From assembly GCF_013425525.1 (NCBI RefSeq), contig NZ_JACCKA010000063.1:1-33245 (forward strand): 33,245 nucleotides of DNA, in the 5' to 3' direction. The notes beneath the pieces are model-generated. The model saw nothing but the letters and a program-made list of their open reading frames with translations. It made no database searches and was not told the origin of the DNA. The position numbers and the translations under genes are program-made. Origin of the DNA: Luteimonas salinisoli. GTDB lineage: Bacteria > Pseudomonadota > Gammaproteobacteria > Xanthomonadales > Xanthomonadaceae. Positions 8,413 to 15,968 of the stretch are shown here, piece by piece (within the stretch, counting starts at the first letter, position 1; the number at the start of each line of letters is the position of its first letter).

Positions 8413-10497
8413 CTATTTCCGCACGTCCTGCGTATGCGCCTCGAGCGCCTCGGCCAGGCCCGGCACGCCCTCGGCGCCGGTCGGCACGGTGATGCTGGAA
8501 CCGGCCAGATCCTCGCCGATGGGCTGCGCGCGGCCGCCCAGGCAGCTCGACAGGAAGCCCTCGGCCACGGCGTTGAACGCCTTGCCGTTCTCCGGGCGCG
8601 CGAATCCGTGGCCCTCGTCGGGGAACAGCACGTAGGTGACCGGGATGTCCTTCTCCTGCATCGCCGTGACGATCTGGTCGCTCTCGGCCTGCTTGACCCG
8701 CGGATCGTTGGCGCCCTGGCCGATCAGCAGCGGCCTGGAGATGCTGTCGACACGGGTCAGGGGCGAGCGTTCGGTCAGCCAGGCCTTGCCTTCCTCGGTG
8801 CGCGGATCGCCCATGCGCCGTGCCAGCTGCTCGAAGAAGCTGGCCCAGTACGGCGGCACCGTCGCCAGCAGCGTGTTGAGGTTGGCGGGGCCGACGATGT
8901 CGACGCCGCAGGCGAACGTCTCGGGAGTGAAGGCGAGCCCGACCAGGGTCGCGTAACCGCCATAGCTGCCTCCCATGATCGCCACCTCGTCCTCGGTGGT
9001 GACGCCCTGGTCCACCGCCCAGCGGACCGCGTCGATCAAGTCGTCGTGCATGGCGCCGGCCCACTCGCCGTCGCCGGCGTTGGTGAAGGCCTTGCCGAAG
9101 CCGGTCGAGCCGCGGAAGTTCACCTGCAGCACCGAGTAGCCGCGATTGGCGAGCCACTGCAGATAGCTGCTGAAGCCGTAGGAGTCGCGCCCCCAGGGGC
9201 CGCCGTGCACGAACAGCACCATCGGGGTGGCGGCATCGGGTTTGCCGTCGCCGTCGGCGTCGGCGTGGACCGGCAGGGTGAGGTAGCTGACCAGCGTCTT
9301 GCCGTCGCGCGATGCGATCTCCACCGGCCACTGCGGCACCAGCGGCTGGCCGTCCAGGGCCGGGCGGCCGGAAAACAGCCTGGTCAGTTCGCCCTGGCCG
9401 CCCTCGCCGCGGTCGTAGCGGTAGTACACCAGCGGCGACTCGGCGGCGGAGTAGGCGACGATCCAGGTGCGGTCGTCCAGGGTGCGGGTATTGATCGTGA
9501 CCTCGCCCGGTCCGATCGCCTCCAGCCGTTGCAGGTCGGCGGCGATCGCCTCGTCAACGCCCGTCCACGCCTCGCGCAGGTAGTTGACGGCCACCGCCTG
9601 CACCCGGCCGCTGCGTGGATCCCTCAGGCTGCCGCCGACGTCGGCGCGCAGATCCTCGTGGACCAGCGTCCTGTCGCCGGTGGCGGTGTCGATCGCGTAC
9701 AGCGCCGCGGTGTCGCGTTCGCGCGAGTCGACCATGTACAAGGTGCCGCCGTCGGTGGTCAGGCCGGCCGTCGACGTGCTCAGCGAGTCCTCGAAGGGGA
9801 TCGCGTCGTGTTCGACCCAGCCGTCGCCCTCGCGCCGGAGGATGTCCTGGCCGCCGTCGGGGCGTGCGCGGGTGGCGAAGCGCAGGGTGAAATCGGCATC
9901 CGCCAGGTAGCCGGCGATCTCCCGGTCGTTGCGCTCCACCAGGGTGCGTTCGCCGCTGGCCAGGTCGACCCGGTAGAGGTCGTGCCATTTCGGGTCGCGA
10001 TCGTTCATGCCGACCAGGATCGCGTCGGGATGCCGATGGCTGACGCCGACCACCTCCGCGGTGGTGTGCTCGAACGGCGTCAGGTCGCGCGCCTCGCCGC
10101 TTTCCAGGTCGACGGCATACAGGTGGAAGTCCTCGTCGCCGCCGGTATCGCGCAGGTACAGCAGGGTGTCGGGACGGTACGACCAGAAGTAGTTGCGGAT
10201 GCCCCGTGCCGTGTCCCGGGTGACCGCGCGCGCATCGCCGGGGCTGTCGGCGGGAGCGACCCAGACGTTGAGCACGCCGTCCAGCGGCGCCACCCAGCTG
10301 AGATGGCGGCCGTCCGGACTGATCTGCACGTTGGCGCGTTCGGGATTGCCGAACAAGGCGTCGCGCGGGATCAGCGCGACCTCGTCGATCGAGCTCGGGG
10401 CTTGCGGCTGGGCGTTCGTCGCGGATTCGCCGTCGCTGCGGTTGCCGCACGCGGCCAGGACGGTCGCGGCGCAGGCCGCGAGCAGGAGATGTCGCAT
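8413..10497 (-). CDS. S9 family prolyl oligopeptidase-like lipoprotein (paralogue 2)
   Basis: A 694-residue homologue of the downstream gene along its whole length. Long runs are identical, for example VALIPRDALFGNPERA and PVTYVLFPDEGHGFARPEN. The N-terminus is a lipoprotein signal with lipobox LAAC followed by GNRS. The propeller is followed by an alpha/beta hydrolase domain with Ser511 (GGSYGG), Asp598 (GANDPR) and His630 (DEGHGF). Differences are concentrated in the propeller and in the region after the nucleophile (LARRMGDP versus WYKRVGDP), which may alter substrate entry. The tandem arrangement, shared upstream motif and shared REP neighbourhood point to a local duplication of a complete transcription unit. 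Each copy seems to have its own promoter, since 237 bp separate them. Confidence 0.93.
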   Translation of the reverse strand: MRHLLLAACAATVLAACGNRSDGESATNAQPQAPSSIDEVALIPRDALFGNPERANVQISPDGRHLSWVAPLDGVLNVWVAPADSPGDARAVTRDTARGIRNYFWSYRPDTLLYLRDTGGDEDFHLYAVDLESGEARDLTPFEHTTAEVVGVSHRHPDAILVGMNDRDPKWHDLYRVDLASGERTLVERNDREIAGYLADADFTLRFATRARPDGGQDILRREGDGWVEHDAIPFEDSLSTSTAGLTTDGGTLYMVDSRERDTAALYAIDTATGDRTLVHEDLRADVGGSLRDPRSGRVQAVAVNYLREAWTGVDEAIAADLQRLEAIGPGEVTINTRTLDDRTWIVAYSAAESPLVYYRYDRGEGGQGELTRLFSGRPALDGQPLVPQWPVEIASRDGKTLVSYLTLPVHADADGDGKPDAATPMVLFVHGGPWGRDSYGFSSYLQWLANRGYSVLQVNFRGSTGFGKAFTNAGDGEWAGAMHDDLIDAVRWAVDQGVTTEDEVAIMGGSYGGYATLVGLAFTPETFACGVDIVGPANLNTLLATVPPYWASFFEQLARRMGDPRTEEGKAWLTERSPLTRVDSISRPLLIGQGANDPRVKQAESDQIVTAMQEKDIPVTYVLFPDEGHGFARPENGKAFNAVAEGFLSSCLGGRAQPIGEDLAGSSITVPTGAEGVPGLAEALEAHTQDVRK

Positions 10498-10570
10498 CGG
10501 ATGGGTCCCCGGAAGTGGCGCGGATCGTGGCCGTCACGGTAGCGCCGGCGGCCGCTGCCGTTGTTCCGAC

Positions 10571-10599
10571 GGCGTTAAACGCCTGGCATGACTGATGGC
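10571..10599 (-). promoter_or_regulatory. Upstream motif shared by the two S9 peptidase genes (copy 2)
   Basis: Minus strand GCCATCAGTCA (10589-10599) and TTTAACGCC (10571-10579), 74-102 bp upstream of the start codon of paralogue 2. The spacing is one base longer than in copy 1. The sequence between and around the blocks has diverged, so retention of these blocks suggests function. Confidence 0.5.
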
Positions 10600-10661
10600 A
10601 CGGCGCGCGGGCTCCGGACGGCCGCACGGGAACGCGTGGCGGTCCGGGCTGGCGCGGGGGA

Positions 10662-10678
10662 GTGCGGACCGACCGCAC
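10662..10678 (-). terminator. Stem-loop after comM
   Basis: GTGCGG/CCGCAC forms a 6-bp perfect stem with a 5-nt loop, starting 5 nt past the comM stop codon on the minus strand. No T-run follows, so it is a weak terminator candidate, or a 3' end stabiliser. Confidence 0.35.
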
Positions 10679-10683
10679 CGCCC

Positions 10684-12198
10684 TCAGGCGGCCAGCGCCG
10701 CCGCGCCGCGGTCCAGGCTGCGGTATCCCAGCGCCTCGGTCAGATGCGCGGTGCCGATGCCCGCGCTGCCGGCCAGGTCGGCGATGGTCCGCGCCACCCG
10801 CAGGATGCGGTGCATCGACCGTGCCGACAGGCGCAGCGATTCCACGGCGTGCTCGAGCAGCAGCTGGTCGCGCTCGCGCAGGCGGCAGGCGGCCATGGTC
10901 GCGGCCTGGCCGAGGCGGGCGTTGAGGGTGCCGGCCCGTGCCGCCTGGACTGCGCGCGCGGCCTCGACGCGGGCCCGAATGGCCGCGCTGCCTTCGCCTT
11001 CGGGCGCGTCCGGGCGCAGCTGCGCCGCGGGCAGCCGCGGTACGTCGACGTGCAGGTCGATGCGGTCGAGCAGCGGTCCGGAGATGCGCGCGCGGTAGCG
11101 CCGGATCGCGTCGGGGCCGCAGCTGCAGCGCCCGGAGGCGTCGCCGGCCCAACCGCAGGGGCAGGGGTTCATCGCCGCGACCAGCTGGAACCGCGCCGGG
11201 AACTCGCTCTGCCGTGCCGCCCGCGAGATCGTGACCAGGCCCGATTCCAGCGGTTCGCGTAGCACCTCGAGCGCGCGGCGGTCCCATTCGGGCAGCTCGT
11301 CGAGGAACAGCACTCCCTGGTGCGCCAGCGAGATCTCGCCGGGGCGCGGCTCGGCGCCCCCGCCGACCAGCGCGACGGCGCTGGCGGTGTGGTGCGGAGC
11401 GCGGAACGGCCGTGCGCGCCAGCGTGCCGGGTCCAGTCCGCGGCCGCTGACCGAGGCGATCGCCGCCGCCTCCAGCGCCTCCGCTTCGGAGGCCTCAGGC
11501 AGCAGCCCCGGCAGACGCGAGGCCAGCAGGGTCTTGCCGCAGCCCGGTGCGCCGATCAGCAGCAGATGGTGGCCCCCTGCCGCGGCGATCTCCAGGGCGC
11601 GGCGCGCCTGGGCCTGGCCGCGGACCTCACGCATGTCCGGACCTGGCGTATCTACTGCCTCCGGCGCCTGCGCCCGTGGCAGCGCCCGGCCGCGGCCGAG
11701 CAGGGCGCAGACTTCCAGCAGGGTGCGCGCGCAGCGCACGTCGACATCCGCGGCCAGCGCCGCCTCGGCGCCGTTGGCCGCCGGCACCACCAGCCCGCGG
11801 CCGGTCCGCGCCACCGCCAGCGCCGCGGGCAGCACGCCGTCGACCGCGCGCAGCTCGCCGGTCAGCCCGAGTTCGCCGAGGAATTCGCAGTCGCGCAGCG
11901 GCGCCATCGGCAGCTGGCCGCTGGCGGCGAGGATCCCGAGCGCGATCGGCAGGTCGAAGCGGCCGCCGTGCTTGGGCAGGTCGGCGGGGGCCAGGTTGAC
12001 GGTGATGCGGCGCTGCGGGAATTCGTACTGGGCGCACTGGATCGCCGCGCGGACCCGGTCCTTGGCCTCGCGCACCGCCGCCTCGGGCAGGCCGACGATC
12101 GACATCGACGGCAGCCCGCCGCCGAGGTGCACCTCGACCTGTACCGGGGGCGCCGACACCCCGGCACGCGCGCGTCCATGCACGAGTGCGAGTCCCAT
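10684..12198 (-). CDS. comM: ComM/YifB family Mg-chelatase-like AAA+ ATPase
   Basis: A 504-residue protein matching YifB/ComM length (506 in E. coli). The N-terminal ~170 residues resemble the Lon-protease-like ChlI domain. The central AAA+ module has Walker A GAPGCGKT at 216-223 and Walker B GVLFLDEL at 295-302, followed by a Cys-rich segment (NPCPCGW...GRCSC) typical of the Mg-chelatase subfamily, then a C-terminal helical domain. ComM is known as a hexameric branch-migration helicase that extends recombination during natural transformation. It starts 12 nt after the ubiK stop codon without an obvious ribosome site, so the two are probably co-transcribed and translationally coupled. The pairing ubiK(yqiC)-comM is common in gammaproteobacteria. 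Confidence 0.93.
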   Translation of the reverse strand: MGLALVHGRARAGVSAPPVQVEVHLGGGLPSMSIVGLPEAAVREAKDRVRAAIQCAQYEFPQRRITVNLAPADLPKHGGRFDLPIALGILAASGQLPMAPLRDCEFLGELGLTGELRAVDGVLPAALAVARTGRGLVVPAANGAEAALAADVDVRCARTLLEVCALLGRGRALPRAQAPEAVDTPGPDMREVRGQAQARRALEIAAAGGHHLLLIGAPGCGKTLLASRLPGLLPEASEAEALEAAAIASVSGRGLDPARWRARPFRAPHHTASAVALVGGGAEPRPGEISLAHQGVLFLDELPEWDRRALEVLREPLESGLVTISRAARQSEFPARFQLVAAMNPCPCGWAGDASGRCSCGPDAIRRYRARISGPLLDRIDLHVDVPRLPAAQLRPDAPEGEGSAAIRARVEAARAVQAARAGTLNARLGQAATMAACRLRERDQLLLEHAVESLRLSARSMHRILRVARTIADLAGSAGIGTAHLTEALGYRSLDRGAAALAA

Positions 12199-12210
12199 GG
12201 TGCGAGACGG

Positions 12211-12489
12211 CTAGTGCTGCTGGACGACCGCCTGCTGGTCCTGCTTGGCCAGCTCGGCCTCGAGCCACTGCACCGCCTGTTCCAGCGCCTCGAGCTTCTC
12301 GCGGGTGCGCAGCAGCACCGCGCGCTGCACCTCGAATTCCTCGCGGCTCACCAGGTCCAGCTTGGTCAGCCCGGACTGCAGCACCGCCTTGAAGTTCTCC
12401 TGCAGCTCCTCGCGGCTGTCGCGCATGGCCGGCGGCACCAGGCCGCTGAGGCGGCGCGCGAGGTCGTCGATGTGGTTGAGGTCGATCAT
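12211..12489 (-). CDS. ubiK: UbiK/YqiC family accessory factor
   Basis: A 92-residue helical protein of the YqiC (BMFP) family. The N-terminal half is amphipathic (LARRLSGLVPP, then ELQENFKAVLQ). The C-terminal half, from about residue 45, is a coiled coil (EFEVQRAVLLRTREKLEALE) with a Gln-rich end. UbiK is known to support ubiquinone biosynthesis in aerobic cells, probably by delivering intermediates to the Ubi complex, and it trimerises through the coiled coil. The ATG at 12489 is preceded by AGGAG. It is the first gene of a two-gene unit with comM and is divergent from the P-II gene. Confidence 0.85.
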   Translation of the reverse strand: MIDLNHIDDLARRLSGLVPPAMRDSREELQENFKAVLQSGLTKLDLVSREEFEVQRAVLLRTREKLEALEQAVQWLEAELAKQDQQAVVQQH

Positions 12490-12568
12490 CTGGATTCACT
12501 CCTGCGGCAATGCGCCAAGCATCACCTGCCCCGGCGCCGCGCGCAGTCGGTCTGAAGCGCGCCGCGGC

Positions 12569-12584
12569 GTAGGAAAATTCCTAC
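12569..12584. promoter_or_regulatory. 16-bp palindrome between ubiK and glnB
   Basis: GTAGGAAAATTCCTAC has 7-bp perfect arms around AA. It lies in the 187-bp divergent region, 80 bp upstream of ubiK and 92 bp upstream of glnB, just upstream of both predicted -10 boxes. It is AT-rich for this genome. Similar 16-mers occur at 24888 and 29135. The binding protein is unknown. Confidence 0.5.
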
Positions 12585-12606
12585 AGGGTGGGGCTGTGGG
12601 GGGCGC

Positions 12607-12612
12607 ATTGTA
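12607..12612 (-). promoter_or_regulatory. Predicted -10 box of ubiK-comM
   Basis: On the minus strand, GGCTACAATGCG contains TACAAT, 5 of 6 to the -10 consensus, in the GCTACAATG context seen before several genes in this window. No good -35 is visible. Confidence 0.45.
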
Positions 12613-12640
12613 GCCGTTCGTGCTGCCGGATGGGCGGTGA

Positions 12641-13015
<375 letters not shown>

Positions 13016-13073
13016 CGCGCCTGGCGCGCGCGCCGGTCCGTCCCGGCCCAGGGCGTCGTTCGCGCAGAAGGCC

Positions 13074-13922
13074 CTAGGCGTCGAGCGCGGCGGCCACGAA
13101 CGGCGGCAGCGTCAGCGCGCCCCGGTGGATGCCGGCGCTGTAGTAGCGGGTCTCGAAATCCTTGCCGTCGGCGTCGCCTTCGCGGAACGCGAACCCGCCG
13201 CGCTTGCGCGCCAGCGTGCAGCTCCACCAGCCGGTCGGGTAGCACGGCTGCGGGAACGGCAGGGTCCGGAACGCGGTGAAGCCGGCCTTGCCCATTTCCG
13301 CGCGCATCTGCCGGATCAGGTCGAGCAGCGCCAGCGGCGACTCGGACTGCTGCACCAGGATGCCGTCGTCGCGCAGCGCGCGGAAGCAGCTTTCGTAGAA
13401 GGCGCGGTTGAACAGGCCCTCGGCCGGGCCCACCGGGTCGGTGGAATCGACGATGACCACGTCCAGGCTCGCCGGCGCGGCGTCGCGCATGTAGGCGACG
13501 CCGTCGTCGAACAGCAGCTCGGCGCGCGGGTCGCCGTTGGATTCGCACAGCTCCGGGAAGTATTTCTCCGCCATGCGCGTGACCTGCTCGTCGATGTCGC
13601 ACTGCACCGCGCGGTCCACGCCGCGGTGCCGGAGCACCTCGCGCAGGGTGCCGCAGTCGCCGCCGCCGATGATCGCCACCTGCTTCGGGTCCGGATGGGT
13701 GAACAGCGCCGGGTGCGCCATCATCTCGTGGTAGAGAAAATTGTCGCGCGCGGTCAGCATCACCGCGCCGTCGATCAGCATCAGGTTGCCCCAGTCGGTG
13801 GTCTCGTAGATCTCGATCTTCTGGAACTCCGACTGCACCTCATCCAGCTTGCGCACGATGCGATAGCCGATCGCCGAGCCGGTGGGCTCGAACTGCTCGT
13901 GGATCCAGGCGGGGGCGGTCAT
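13074..13922 (-). CDS. speE: Spermidine synthase (polyamine aminopropyltransferase)
   Basis: A 282-residue aminopropyltransferase that transfers the aminopropyl group of decarboxylated S-adenosylmethionine to putrescine, giving spermidine and methylthioadenosine in the cytosol. The Rossmann motif is GGGDCGTLREV at 86-96 (the usual second Gly pair is broken by Cys), and the catalytic Asp block is DSTDPVGPAEGLF from residue 159. The start at 13922 (MTAPAWIHEQ) is chosen because AGGAA precedes it and family N-termini align there. The frame is open upstream to 14054, but that runs into the divergent promoter region. Its partner speA lies on the opposite strand beyond the M48 peptidase gene. No S-adenosylmethionine decarboxylase is in the window. 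Confidence 0.95.
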   Translation of the reverse strand: MTAPAWIHEQFEPTGSAIGYRIVRKLDEVQSEFQKIEIYETTDWGNLMLIDGAVMLTARDNFLYHEMMAHPALFTHPDPKQVAIIGGGDCGTLREVLRHRGVDRAVQCDIDEQVTRMAEKYFPELCESNGDPRAELLFDDGVAYMRDAAPASLDVVIVDSTDPVGPAEGLFNRAFYESCFRALRDDGILVQQSESPLALLDLIRQMRAEMGKAGFTAFRTLPFPQPCYPTGWWSCTLARKRGGFAFREGDADGKDFETRYYSAGIHRGALTLPPFVAAALDA

Positions 13923-13976
13923 GGCGGGTTCCTGTGGTGATCGGACGGCGGGCCGGGGGCGCCGCAATGGGCGGCA

Positions 13977-13982
13977 ATTGTA
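13977..13982 (-). promoter_or_regulatory. Predicted -10 box of speE
   Basis: Minus-strand GGCTACAATTGCC contains TACAAT, 55 bp upstream of the speE start codon. It shares the GCTACAAT context seen before ubiK and argS. No good -35 at normal spacing. Confidence 0.45.
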
Positions 13983-14015
13983 GCCAACCCGTCGCCGCGG
14001 CCGCGGCAACCCGGC

Positions 14016-14021
14016 TAGCAT
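14016..14021 (+). promoter_or_regulatory. Predicted -10 box of the M48 peptidase gene
   Basis: GGCTAGCATGGCGG contains TAGCAT, 32 bp before the chosen start at 14053. The ATG at 14020 falls inside this box, which argues against it as a start codon. Confidence 0.4.
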
Positions 14022-14052
14022 GGCGGCCGGGGACGACTCCACGGGACCACGC

Positions 14053-15909
14053 ATGGCAACGACGCAGGCGCACCGCGAACTGGCGCACCGCCTGGAGGAA
14101 GAGGCCGCACGCTCGCCGCGCGCCTACCTCGTGCGCCTGGCGCTGCTGGCCGCGCTGGGCTACGGGCTGCTGCTGGTGCTGCTGGCGATCGCCTTCGGCC
14201 TGCCGCTGCTGATGCTCTGGCACATCCTGGCCAATGGCGCCCGCCCCGGCCCCGAGCTCGCCTACGCGGTGCTGCTGCCGCTGGTGTTCGGCGCGGTGGT
14301 GTTGCGGGCGCTGTGGATACGCCTCGGCGTGCCGGAGGGTTACGTGCTCGGTCGCGGCGAGGCGCCGGCGCTGCAGGAGGAGGTCGAGCGCCTGCGCCAG
14401 GCGGCGGGTGCGCCAGCGCTGCACGGCATCGTCATCGACGGCGAACTCAACGCCGCGGCGGCCAGCGTGCCGCGCGCGCTGGGCCTGCTCGGCCACCGCC
14501 ACTACCTGGTGCTCGGGCTGCCGCTGATGCAGCTGTTCGATCGCGAGGAGCTGGCCGCGGTGATCGCCCACGAGTTCGGCCACTTCGGCTCCGGGCACGG
14601 CGGTTTCGGCGGCTGGATCTACCGCGTGCGCCTGAGCTGGTACCGGGTGCTCGACGGCCTGGCCGGCAGCGGCTTCATGTTCAGCCGGCTGCTGTTCAAG
14701 TTCTACGAGTGGTACGTGCCGTACTTCAATGCCTGCAGCTTCGCGCTGGCGCGCCGCAACGAGTACGAGGCCGACGCGGCGGCCGTCGCGGCGGTCGGCC
14801 GCGAGGCGGCGGCCAGCGCGCTGGTCAGGCTCGAGCTGGGCGCCAGGCGCGTGCACGGCCGCTTCTGGCCGCAGGTGTTCGACCGCGCCCGCGCGCAGGG
14901 ACATCCGCCGGCCGCGGTCCACGCCCAGCTCGTGCGCGCGCTGCGCGCCGATGCGCCGGCCGACCTGGAGCGCGTGCTCGAGATCGCGGCGCGCGACAGC
15001 GACCCCGAGGACACCCATCCCACGCTGCCGCAGCGGCTGGCGGCGATGGCCGCCGGGCCGCAGCTGCGCGCGCGCGGCCAGGCCGCGGCCCCGGCGCTGC
15101 TGGGCGCTGCGCTGCTGGCGGAGATCGAGCGCGGCCTGGACGAGTACTGGCGCGAGCGCGTCCGCGCGCAGTGGCGGCAGCGCTACGAGGAGGCGGCCGC
15201 CGCACGCGCGCAGCTCGCAGCGCTCGAGGGCCTCGGCGCGCCCGGCGCGCAGGAGCGGCTCGAGCACGCGCGGTTGGTGGAGTCGTTGCGCGTGGATTTC
15301 GATGCCGAGCCGCTGTACGCGCGCCTGCTCGAAGCGCATCCGGACAGCGCCATGGCGCACTATCGCGCCGGCGTGCTGGCGCTGCGCCGCGGCGACGCGG
15401 ACCTGGGCGCCGCCAGGCTGCGACGCGCGGTGACGCTCGATGCCGGCGCGGTGCGGCCGGTAGTGACGGACCTGGAAACGCTGGCCGGCGACCCGGACCT
15501 GGATGCGGCCTGCGCCGTGGCCGTGCGGAGTCTGCGCGAGGAACTGGCTCCGGCCGCGCAGGAACTCGCGGCCCGCGACGCCGCGGCCGCGGACGACGAG
15601 ATGCTGCCGCACGGGCTGGATGCCGCGGCGCTGGCGGCGCTCGCCGAGGTCCTGGCGGCGCAGCCGCGGATCGCTCGCGCCTGGCTGGTGCGCAAGCGCA
15701 TCGCCATGGCCGAGGCGCAGGCGCACTTCGTGCTGCTGCTGGACTGGCGTGGGCCGGTGGCCGGCGAGGGGGCCGCGTTGAAGCGCCTGGTCGACGCGCT
15801 GTCGCTGCCCGGCAGCTTCACCGCGTTCACCGGCAGCAACGAGCGCGCCCTGGCGCAGCGGGTGCGCGCGCTGTGCGGCGAGCCGGTGTACCGCAAGGGC
15901 GCGCGCTGA
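14053..15909 (+). CDS. Membrane M48 family metallopeptidase with TPR-like C-terminal region
   Basis: A 618-residue membrane zinc peptidase. Two hydrophobic segments near residues 30-60 and 68-88 anchor the N-terminus. The catalytic motif HEFGHF is at 173-178 and the third zinc ligand is probably Glu237 in NEYEAD, typical of family M48 (HtpX, Ste24, Oma1 relatives). Past residue ~400 the protein is Ala/Arg/Glu-rich and helical, with one clear TPR-like pair (LYARLLEAHPDSAMAHYRAG, then ALRRGDADLGAARLRRAVTL). Substrates are unknown; relatives act in membrane protein quality control. The start at 14053 is preferred over 14020, which overlaps a predicted -10 box. The gene is wedged between speE and speA, 59 bp from speA, so it may be co-transcribed with speA. 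Confidence 0.85.
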   Translation: MATTQAHRELAHRLEEEAARSPRAYLVRLALLAALGYGLLLVLLAIAFGLPLLMLWHILANGARPGPELAYAVLLPLVFGAVVLRALWIRLGVPEGYVLGRGEAPALQEEVERLRQAAGAPALHGIVIDGELNAAAASVPRALGLLGHRHYLVLGLPLMQLFDREELAAVIAHEFGHFGSGHGGFGGWIYRVRLSWYRVLDGLAGSGFMFSRLLFKFYEWYVPYFNACSFALARRNEYEADAAAVAAVGREAAASALVRLELGARRVHGRFWPQVFDRARAQGHPPAAVHAQLVRALRADAPADLERVLEIAARDSDPEDTHPTLPQRLAAMAAGPQLRARGQAAAPALLGAALLAEIERGLDEYWRERVRAQWRQRYEEAAAARAQLAALEGLGAPGAQERLEHARLVESLRVDFDAEPLYARLLEAHPDSAMAHYRAGVLALRRGDADLGAARLRRAVTLDAGAVRPVVTDLETLAGDPDLDAACAVAVRSLREELAPAAQELAARDAAAADDEMLPHGLDAAALAALAEVLAAQPRIARAWLVRKRIAMAEAQAHFVLLLDWRGPVAGEGAALKRLVDALSLPGSFTAFTGSNERALAQRVRALCGEPVYRKGAR

Positions 15910-15929
15910 GGGCGGTGCGGCGGCGACGC

Positions 15930-15935
15930 TAGAAT
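15930..15935 (+). promoter_or_regulatory. Predicted -10 box of speA
   Basis: CGCTAGAATGGGCG contains TAGAAT, 5 of 6 to the -10 consensus, 33 bp upstream of the speA start codon. It suggests speA has its own promoter in addition to any readthrough from the M48 gene. Confidence 0.4.
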
Positions 15936-15968
15936 GGGCGCCCCCCCGCGCCCCTTCCGGATGCCCTC

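Noticed and set aside
14020..14052. ATG at 14020 as the start of the M48 gene
   Set aside because: It overlaps the predicted -10 box TAGCAT and has no ribosome site.
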